NCBI GenBank assembly: GCA_021812905.1 | Contig: JAKAMM010000131.1 | Location: 1-5,656, forward strand | DNA: 5,656 nucleotides | Source: Chloroflexota bacterium | Lineage (GTDB): Bacteria; Chloroflexota; Anaerolineae; Anaerolineales; Villigracilaceae | Direction: 5' to 3' | In this document: in pieces, positions 1 through 5,656 of the stretch | Layout of the letters: every line of letters starts with the position of its first letter | Numbering within the stretch: the stretch's first letter is position 1 | The notes under the pieces: model-generated | What the model was told of the DNA's origin: nothing | The model's database searches: none | Seen by the model: only the letters and a program-made list of their open reading frames with translations | Program-made: the position numbers and the translations under genes

Positions 1-100
1 CACGCCCGCCGGCGTCGGGCCGTTGAAGGAGGGCGATGAAGTTGTGGTGGAGATCGAAGGGTTGGGTGTGTTGAAGAATCCTGTAAAGGCAGAGAAGTAG
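1..100 (+). CDS. Fumarylacetoacetate hydrolase (FAH) family protein, C-terminal fragment
   Basis: This is the last 32 codons of a gene that enters from the left edge; base 1 is the final base of a split codon and the TAG stop is at 98-100. The visible peptide begins [20 protein letters not shown] and ends with a [13 protein letters not shown] stretch. This matches the conserved C-terminus of FAH-family enzymes, where a (G)TPAGVGP turn is followed by a strand rich in Val, Glu and Ile (the EGIG segment) and then an N-P-V close. Family members are soluble metal-dependent enzymes that cleave or decarboxylate beta-diketo acids, including fumarylpyruvate hydrolase, 2-hydroxyhepta-2,4-diene-1,7-dioate isomerase and oxaloacetate decarboxylase types. 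The metal-binding and catalytic residues lie outside the window, so the substrate cannot be assigned. The gene converges on the HD-GYP gene with a 102-base gap, so the two are not in one operon. The family call is confident; the exact function is unknown. Confidence 0.85.
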   Translation, partial: TPAGVGPLKEGDEVVVEIEGLGVLKNPVKAEK

Positions 101-106
101 GCAATA

Positions 107-172
107 GACTGTGGACGGTAGACCAGGGACGATGTTCTACGGTCTGGCGTCCATCGTCCACCGTCCACCGTC
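107..172. repeat. Intergenic imperfect inverted repeat built of degenerate heptamers
   Basis: The gap between the two convergent stop codons holds a structured repeat. The right half (148-172) is a tandem array of about 3.6 copies of a 7-base unit: cgtccat, cgtccac, cgtccac, cgtc. The left half carries the complementary unit in degenerate form: gtggacg (111-117), gtagacc (118-124), agggacg (125-131). The arms pair as 107-119 with 160-172 (12 of 13 positions) and 127-134 with 152-159 (8 of 8). A 7-base bulge (120-126) sits between the stems on the left side, and the loop is 17 bases (135-151). The bulge is exactly one heptamer, as expected if the arms differ in copy number. No T-run follows on either strand, so this is not a classical intrinsic terminator, although a bidirectional transcription stop is possible. 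It may be one copy of a dispersed genomic repeat. Confidence 0.7.
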
Positions 173-202
173 GGGAGAATCCCATGCAGACCTTTGAACT
201 GG

Positions 203-3200
203 TTAAACTTGTTTCTCGATAAATTTCAAGAAGATCTCAACCAGGCGCGGATCGAAATGAGTGCCGGATTGTTCCCGGATGTAATCCAGGGTCTCTTCTT
301 TTGACCAGGCGTCACGGTATGGCCTGTCGGATGTCAGCGCGTCGAAAACGTCCACGATGGCGAAGATGCGGGCCGGGAGAGGAATCGTCTCGCCGCTCAG
401 GCCGCGTGGATATCCGCTGCCATCCCATTTTTCGTGGTGACAATAAGGTATATCGAGCGAATTGCGAAGATAGGCAATCGGCGCGAGCATGTCATAAGCA
501 TACTTGGGATGCTCATGCATGATCTCCCATTCCTCATCCGTCAGCTTGCCGGGTTTGTGCAGGATCGAATCGGGAATGCCCATTTTGCCAATGTCATGTA
601 ACAGAACGCCTCGGTGAATATCCTGCAAATCCTTGCTGGAAATGCCCATCTCGGCTGCCAGGCGTAAGGTGAGATCAAGCACGCGCACGGAATGTCCCTG
701 TGTCTCCTGGTCACGCAATTCCAAAGCCTGAGACCAGCCTTCAATCGTAGCGTCGTAGGCCAGAGTCAATTCGATATTGACTTTTTCCAATCCTTCGAAT
801 AACAGGGCGTTATCAATTGCCAAAGCGGCCTGGCTGGCCAGCATCTCGAGGAAAGACATCCAGTCATCATCCAATTCCAAGGAAGCGCGTTGGAAGATTT
901 CCAAAACGCCTTTGACCTCGCCCTTTGCCATCAGCGGAACCGCCACATACGCGGCAAACCTTTCATCTGTGACCAGGCTGTTGTGGGAAAACTCGAGGCT
1001 CTGATCGGTCAGATCAGGGATGCGGACAATTCGCCGCTCCAGGGCAGACTTGCCCGCCTGGCTTTTTCCCAAAGGCAGGGAGGTGTGCATGACCTCCGCA
1101 GTGAAAAAACCAAGCCCGGCTGCATACTCCAGCACCAGCGTGGCGGGGTTCAGCAACAATACATCCGCCGCATCAACTTTTAACTGACGGGTAATATTCT
1201 CAAGCACGGATTGCAGGCTGACGCGCAGGTCGGTAGTGGAACCAATGGCGGTATCCACCGAATGCAGCGCCGAGAGTTGATCCACGCGGCGCTGCAGCTG
1301 AGTAAACAGGCGCGCATTCTGGATGGCAACTGCGGCAGTGTTGGCGATCAGTTCCAACAATTCTGCGTCAGCGGACGTGTAACGATTCAAGGTGTAGCTT
1401 TGCACATGCAATACGCCAATGACACGGCCCTCTGCCTTCATGGGGACATACAGGGCAGATTGTGTCACCTGCTCTTCGCTTTCTGACTTAATACGGACGG
1501 TCGTTTTATCTTTGAGGGATACGCTTAAATCCGGGACAATAAGCGGCTCACCGCTAAGAATGACCTGATTCTGATTCTCATTACCCGATTCGTCAAACGG
1601 CTTGGTCGGAAGATTTGCCGCGTCGAGGACTGTTCCAGCGTGTACACCATACGCCGCCTTGATGGATCGCTCGCTCGAGTCAAAGAGTGAAACAAATATC
1701 GTCGCGCTATCCGGCAGCAGGTCCAGAGCGGCGCGGGACAAATTCTCGTAAATGTGCGGCAGGTCCAGTGTCTCCGAAAGGGTATGTCCGAGATCGTTGA
1801 TGATCACCAGTCGTTCCGCATAGCGAGTGGTTTCCTCGTGCAGGCTGGCGCGCTGGAATGCATTGGCGGCCATATCGGCAATGGCGTTTAATAGGCGAAC
1901 ATCATCGTCCGAGAAAGGAGCCGGCATAATACCGTCCTTCTCTGTTCGTCCCATTGAGATCACGCCGATGGTTTTATCTTGATATTTCAGCGGTACAAGA
2001 GCGATAGCGTAAGCTTTGCCATCCCTGTCCGGATTAAAGAAGGACGGATCGATTCGGGCATCTGCGAGGATATAAGGTTCGCCGCTGTCGAGCACGCGCC
2101 TCGACAGGCCCTCGCCGGGCGGAATCCACATTCCAGCGTAACGCGCATCCACTCCGTGCGCCGCCTCGACCAGGAGATCGTCATGCCCAATGATGCTTGA
2201 AACCACATTCCCCCCATCCGCGTGGAGAACATCCATCACCTGATCCAGAAGCACAGCCATCATTTCAGCGCGCGTCGAAGCGGTACGCAATGCCGAAGAG
2301 ACCTGTGCCAGCGCAGCCAGTTCATCCAGGCGATGGAGGGTCTTGTCGAGCAGGCGCGCGCTGTACACTGCACCGGCCGCGGTGTTGGCGAACAGAGACA
2401 ATAGATTGATATCCTGTTCGGTAAAAATATGCGCAGGCTCGGTCTGATTGGGGTCTGCGCGATTATGTACATTCAATACCCCAATTAATTCGCCGCTGTA
2501 AAGCATGGGGATTCCAAGAACGGAAGTGATGGGGAGGCCCTTGTAATGAGAAGAACTATTATCCCAGCTTTGGTAATTATTAACAATAAGCGGCTGTTTG
2601 TTCTGTGCTACGCGTCCAGCAAGACCCTCCCCAAGAACAAGGCGGGTCCCAATGCGGATATCAGGATCGTTGATCGCCACCAGTTCGAGTTCGCTGCGTT
2701 CCGAGTCAAACAGATAAAGACCTGAACCTGACGCGCTTGATAATGTTTGGGCGCGTCTGATGATGGTATTCAACAAAACTTTCAGGTCGGTCTCTGACGA
2801 AACCTCCGCTGCCGTTTGATACAGCGCTTCGAACTCACCGACCCGGCGGCGGGTCTCTGCCAGCAGGCGAGCGTTATGTACTGCACTGGCAGCATGTAAT
2901 GCGAAGAGCGACAGCAGGCGAACATCCGCTTCGGTGAATTTGCGTTCGGATTCGCCAAGTTCGTCAACGACCAAAATGCCAATTAATTCCCCGCTGTACA
3001 ACATGGGCACCTCGAGCACTGCCCGGAAGGGTATTTCCTTGTATAAAGGAGAACGCCCTTCCCATGTCCGATAATCGTCTATGATGACAGGTTCGCGGGT
3101 CGACGCGGCTAAACCAGCCGCACCTTCGCCCAACCGCAGGCGAACTCCGGCGGAGGCCTCGGACTTCAACTCAACAGCCAGTACCAGATCATTTTGTTCC

Positions 3201-5656
3201 GCGTCGTAGAGGTATAAGCCTCCATCCGGCGCGTTGAGCATTTCAGCCGAGCGTTCTACAAGCGTTTGAAGTATAAGATGTAGATCCTGCTTGTTGGAAA
3301 TATCGCGAGCTGTTTCATAAAGGCTGGAAAATTCCTCGGCCCGGCGGCGGGTCTCTTCGAACAGGCGGGCGTTCTCGATCACGCCGGCAGCGGATGATGC
3401 AAAGATCATCAACAAATTAAGATCCTCTTCTGTAAAGGCTCCTTCTTTAGTTGCATTATCAAGAGCGATCACGCCAATTGCCGTATCCTTCACGAACAAG
3501 GGCACAACGATCCCACTTTGCACGGTATTAACTTCCTCGATACTTTCATCAAACGGGGGCTCATATTCAGCAATGGCATTCTCAATTAAGATGGGCCGCT
3601 TTTCCCGGAATGCCCTTCCCGAATAGCCTTTTTCAGAGCGGAAAGGCAATTCCAAAATCCGCGTATCCGTATATCCAATTTGAGTATGCACTCGTAAATT
3701 ATTACTATCCTTATCCCATAACAGTATGGTGCCCTTTTCCGCGCCTGCAATCGCATCCTTGGCCGAAGAAAGGATGTTCTCAAGCAGCGGTTCCAGATCG
3801 AGAGAACCAGTCAATGCCTGGCTGGCACGGTTCAGGGCTTCCTGTTCTTTTATGCGGCGGCGCACCTGCTCGAACAGGCGCGTGTTTTCAATCGCCGCCG
3901 CGGCTTGCGCCCCCAGCATTTCAAGAAGGACGCCATCCTCTTCAGTATATTTGCCTGGTTGATAACTTTGAACTGACATCGAACCGATCGCCTTTTCGCC
4001 CGACCGCAACGGAACAGCCAGGATCGAGCGGGTCGGCGGATTATCTGCAAACTGGACGCGTTCGATTGTTACACTCGGATCATCGTAATCTTCTATGAGC
4101 AGCGTCTTATTCGTCTCGATCACACGTCCCGCGATCCCCGCATTAAGCTGGAAACTGATGAACGGCCCGCGTTTTCCACGGTCAATCGCATAAGCGCCAT
4201 CTATTTGATTTTCCGCCTCGTTCACCAGGGCAATGGTAAACATATCGGTTGGCATCAAGCGGGCCGCGGCTTGATAAATCGCGCCATACAATTGCTCGGA
4301 GTCCTGGCTGATACGCGCAACTTCCTGGCTGACCTGATGCAGCACGGAACGCCGTTCAGCGGCCAGCAGGGCCTCTTGATACAGCCGCGCATTCTCCAAA
4401 GCCGAGGCGGCCTGTGAAGCCAGCGTGGTCAACAAACGTTCATCGGCCTCGCTGAATGCCGCAGGCTGTCCGCTTTCCACACTGATACAACCCAACGTCT
4501 GCCCGCCCGCCTTGATTTGCACATATAAGCCCGAATTCATATTGGGAAATGTTGCGTCATAACGCGGATCCGCCTGCTGGTCGCCGTTGTTAATCATCCG
4601 CCCATGTTTGATGACCCAACCCGCCATGCCCTGGCCTACTTTTGAGATGGCTTTGCCGGGCATCAATGTACCCGTATCGATCCTTTCCTTGCGGCCCTGG
4701 CTGTCCGTCTGACTGAAAGCCAATAACTCCACTTCATCGCTGTCGCCACGTCGCACGCGTAGCGCGGCATGATGCCAATTCAAGCGGTTCGCAAGCACGC
4801 TGACCACTCTTTCGCTAATCTCTCTTGGGTCAAGAGACTTGCTCAGGGCCAGTCCGCTTTCATATAACGCTTCCAACTCAGCCATTCGGCGGACGGCATC
4901 TTCATAAAGGGTCGCGTTCTGAATGGCAGCCGCGGCATGACTGGCAAAGGCCAAAGCCATCTCGGCATTGGCATCTGTAAAGGCATTCGGGTGATGGCTG
5001 TCAATCGTTAAATAGCCGATGGCCTGATCGCGCACGATCAACGGCACACCTATCCAGCCGCGGATCAGATCGGCGGGTCCCCAGTTTTCGAAACGGTCGT
5101 CCGCTTTGGCGTCCGGCAAAATGATCGGGCGGCGGGTTTCCAGAATGTCCTTCGCCAAAGTGTTCGAGCCGGATAGGACTTGTCCCTTTACCAATTCTGG
5201 CGGATCAAAACCGCGCGCCGCGATGGCGCGATAATTTTCATTGTCCTTGAGAAAAACCGCCGCGCTGTCGAAAGAAATAACCAGGGCCAGTCCATTCAAC
5301 AAACTGTTCAACACATTTTCCAGATCAAGGCTGGAAGCCAGCGTGTTGGCCGCCTGACGCAGCGTTTCGGCCTCCTGACGGCGTAGACGTTCGGCTTCAA
5401 ACAGACGCGCATTTTGTATGGCAATCGCGATCTGCGCCGCGAGCGTTTCCAACAGGCGTTGGTCCGCTTCGGTGTAGGCGTTCATGCCGGCGCTCTCAAT
5501 GTTTACCACGCCGATGATCAAATTTCCAACCATAAGCGGTACGCACAACTCCGATCGGGCATCTTCCGAGGTCGAGACGTAACGCCCGTCAGTGCGAACA
5601 TCGCCCAGGCAAACGCTTTGTCCGTGTTGCGCGACCCAACCGGTAATGCCGTTTCC
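203..5656 (-). CDS. Giant multi-GAF sensor with C-terminal HD-GYP phosphodiesterase domain (N-terminus outside window)
   Basis: An open frame runs from the right edge to the TAA stop at 203-205, giving 1817 visible residues (residue 1 is the codon at 5654-5656). No start is assigned. A TTG at 5546-5548 could be read as a start, but the 36 codons before it continue the same GAF domain (GNGITGWV, then a DVRTDGRY stretch), so the gene begins upstream. Approximate GAF domains by visible residue: A 1-90 (partial), B 114-249, C 281-425, D 452-594, E 621-765, F 791-931, G 958-1101, H 1128-1270, I 1298-1450, J 1476-1620. The HD-GYP domain is 1634-1817. Each GAF ends in a helix like ENARLFEETRRR followed by a linker like EALYETA, as in signalling-helix coiled coils. 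I see no membrane segment, signal peptide, PAS, kinase, GGDEF or EAL motif. GAF domains bind small molecules or mediate dimerisation; the ligands here are unknown. The expected role is sensor-controlled hydrolysis of cyclic dinucleotides in the cytoplasm. The frame is intact over 5.4 kb. Confidence 0.95.
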   Translation of the reverse strand, partial: GNGITGWVAQHGQSVCLGDVRTDGRYVSTSEDARSELCVPLMVGNLIIGVVNIESAGMNAYTEADQRLLETLAAQIAIAIQNARLFEAERLRRQEAETLRQAANTLASSLDLENVLNSLLNGLALVISFDSAAVFLKDNENYRAIAARGFDPPELVKGQVLSGSNTLAKDILETRRPIILPDAKADDRFENWGPADLIRGWIGVPLIVRDQAIGYLTIDSHHPNAFTDANAEMALAFASHAAAAIQNATLYEDAVRRMAELEALYESGLALSKSLDPREISERVVSVLANRLNWHHAALRVRRGDSDEVELLAFSQTDSQGRKERIDTGTLMPGKAISKVGQGMAGWVIKHGRMINNGDQQADPRYDATFPNMNSGLYVQIKAGGQTLGCISVESGQPAAFSEADERLLTTLASQAASALENARLYQEALLAAERRSVLHQVSQEVARISQDSEQLYGAIYQAAARLMPTDMFTIALVNEAENQIDGAYAIDRGKRGPFISFQLNAGIAGRVIETNKTLLIEDYDDPSVTIERVQFADNPPTRSILAVPLRSGEKAIGSMSVQSYQPGKYTEEDGVLLEMLGAQAAAAIENTRLFEQVRRRIKEQEALNRASQALTGSLDLEPLLENILSSAKDAIAGAEKGTILLWDKDSNNLRVHTQIGYTDTRILELPFRSEKGYSGRAFREKRPILIENAIAEYEPPFDESIEEVNTVQSGIVVPLFVKDTAIGVIALDNATKEGAFTEEDLNLLMIFASSAAGVIENARLFEETRRRAEEFSSLYETARDISNKQDLHLILQTLVERSAEMLNAPDGGLYLYDAEQNDLVLAVELKSEASAGVRLRLGEGAAGLAASTREPVIIDDYRTWEGRSPLYKEIPFRAVLEVPMLYSGELIGILVVDELGESERKFTEADVRLLSLFALHAASAVHNARLLAETRRRVGEFEALYQTAAEVSSETDLKVLLNTIIRRAQTLSSASGSGLYLFDSERSELELVAINDPDIRIGTRLVLGEGLAGRVAQNKQPLIVNNYQSWDNSSSHYKGLPITSVLGIPMLYSGELIGVLNVHNRADPNQTEPAHIFTEQDINLLSLFANTAAGAVYSARLLDKTLHRLDELAALAQVSSALRTASTRAEMMAVLLDQVMDVLHADGGNVVSSIIGHDDLLVEAAHGVDARYAGMWIPPGEGLSRRVLDSGEPYILADARIDPSFFNPDRDGKAYAIALVPLKYQDKTIGVISMGRTEKDGIMPAPFSDDDVRLLNAIADMAANAFQRASLHEETTRYAERLVIINDLGHTLSETLDLPHIYENLSRAALDLLPDSATIFVSLFDSSERSIKAAYGVHAGTVLDAANLPTKPFDESGNENQNQVILSGEPLIVPDLSVSLKDKTTVRIKSESEEQVTQSALYVPMKAEGRVIGVLHVQSYTLNRYTSADAELLELIANTAAVAIQNARLFTQLQRRVDQLSALHSVDTAIGSTTDLRVSLQSVLENITRQLKVDAADVLLLNPATLVLEYAAGLGFFTAEVMHTSLPLGKSQAGKSALERRIVRIPDLTDQSLEFSHNSLVTDERFAAYVAVPLMAKGEVKGVLEIFQRASLELDDDWMSFLEMLASQAALAIDNALLFEGLEKVNIELTLAYDATIEGWSQALELRDQETQGHSVRVLDLTLRLAAEMGISSKDLQDIHRGVLLHDIGKMGIPDSILHKPGKLTDEEWEIMHEHPKYAYDMLAPIAYLRNSLDIPYCHHEKWDGSGYPRGLSGETIPLPARIFAIVDVFDALTSDRPYRDAWSKEETLDYIREQSGTHFDPRLVEIFLKFIEKQV
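206..757 (-). other. HD-GYP catalytic domain of the multi-GAF protein
   Basis: These are the last 184 residues of the giant protein (visible residues 1634-1817). HD-GYP enzymes hydrolyse c-di-GMP, and some members act on 3'3'-cGAMP. The motifs occur in the family order: RDQETQGHSVRV with E1651 and H1655, LLHDIGKMGIP with H1687, D1688 and K1691, HEHPKYAYDML with H1716, CHHEKWDGSGYP with H1740 and H1741 and GYP at 1748-1750, and IVDVFDALTSDRPYR with D1769. By comparison with structurally studied HD-GYP proteins, these supply all the expected metal ligands, including the early Glu associated with a third metal ion. The domain therefore looks catalytically competent, unlike the degenerate YN-GYP types. 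The protein ends only a short helix after the FDPRLVEIFLKF segment, as is normal for the family. Confidence 0.93.
797..5656 (-). repeat. Array of ten tandem GAF domains within the coding region
   Basis: Approximate nucleotide spans, in protein order: A 5387-5656 (cut by the edge), B 4910-5317, C 4382-4816, D 3875-4303, E 3362-3796, F 2864-3286, G 2354-2785, H 1847-2275, I 1307-1765, J 797-1231. The linker signature (LEALYE-like) recurs at spacings of 165, 175, 169, 171, 166, 171, 170, 178 and 168 residues. A glycine motif of the type GxGxxGxV is kept or nearly kept in A (GNGITGWV), C (GQGMAGWV), D (NAGIAGRV), E (EKGYSGRA), F (GEGAAGLA), G (GEGLAGRV) and H (GEGLSRRV). It is lost in B, I and J. 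A VP(L/M)-type strand followed by IG(V/I) is present in nine domains; C has YVQI instead. Domain edges are by eye and may be off by 10-20 residues. Confidence 0.88.
2354..3360 (-). repeat. Most similar adjacent GAF pair (F and G), likely intragenic duplication
   Basis: Domains F and G align at roughly 40-45% identity by eye over about 165 residues. They share the stretches VPMLYSGELIG, LLSLFA and ARLL, a W in a YxxW motif, and a LYLxD strand, much more than other neighbouring pairs. The similarity is also visible in DNA at a fixed offset of 498 bases: aattaattc near 2483 and 2981, and ccggcggcgggtctct at 2843-2858 and 3341-3356. Domain G then carries about five extra residues (near ADPNQTEPAH) that shift the downstream register to 171 residues. 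An internal duplication of one GAF plus linker unit is the simplest reading. Confidence 0.7.

Noticed and set aside
107..172. Classical rho-independent terminator
   Set aside because: The stem is long, interrupted by a bulge and has a 17-base loop, and no T-run follows it on either strand. It is recorded as an inverted repeat with only possible termination function.
107..172. CRISPR array
   Set aside because: The repeat unit is only 7 bases, contiguous and degenerate, with no spacers of regular length.
173..183. Small hairpin ggga-gaa-tccc
   Set aside because: Only 4 base pairs with a 3-base loop; likely chance, and no T-run follows.
3610..4098. A 162-codon open frame on the plus strand
   Set aside because: It lies wholly antisense to GAF domains D and E of an intact protein. 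Its translation is rich in Pro, Ser, Arg and Cys with no recognisable domain, typical of a shadow frame.
5546..5548. TTG as the start codon of the large gene
   Set aside because: The 36 codons upstream to the window edge continue a well-formed GAF motif in the same frame, so the start is beyond the window.
797..5656. Several separate GAF genes or a frameshifted pseudogene
   Set aside because: There is no in-frame stop over 5.4 kb and every domain and linker continues in one frame, so this is a single intact coding region.

Overview
The window holds two convergent genes, both cut by the window edges, separated by a 102-base repeat-rich gap. About 96% of it (203-5656, minus strand) is one uninterrupted reading frame of 1817 visible residues. 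This frame encodes the C-terminal part of a giant cytosolic-type sensor: ten consecutive GAF domains (nine complete, one cut by the right edge) ending in an HD-GYP cyclic-dinucleotide phosphodiesterase domain. The true N-terminus lies beyond the right edge.

Layout, left to right. Bases 1-100 (plus strand) are the last 32 codons of a fumarylacetoacetate hydrolase (FAH) family enzyme. Bases 101-202 are the gap, containing a period-7 repeat arranged as an imperfect inverted repeat (107-172). Bases 203-757 encode the HD-GYP domain, with every catalytic and metal-binding motif I would look for present. From about 797 to 5656 the same frame encodes the GAF array, with a repeat period of 165-178 residues.

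Organism: no taxonomic marker is present. The moderate G+C content (roughly low-to-mid 50s percent by eye), the very long poly-GAF signalling protein and the degenerate heptamer repeat between genes would fit a Chloroflexota bacterium, perhaps an Anaerolineae member from an environmental genome. This is inference, not demonstrated.

How it works together: the GAF domains probably form a long rod of sensory or dimerisation modules joined by signalling helices, and they would control c-di-GMP (or related cyclic dinucleotide) breakdown by the terminal HD-GYP domain. The FAH-family gene is convergent and is probably functionally unrelated. No RNA gene, CRISPR array, insertion sequence or promoter was found.
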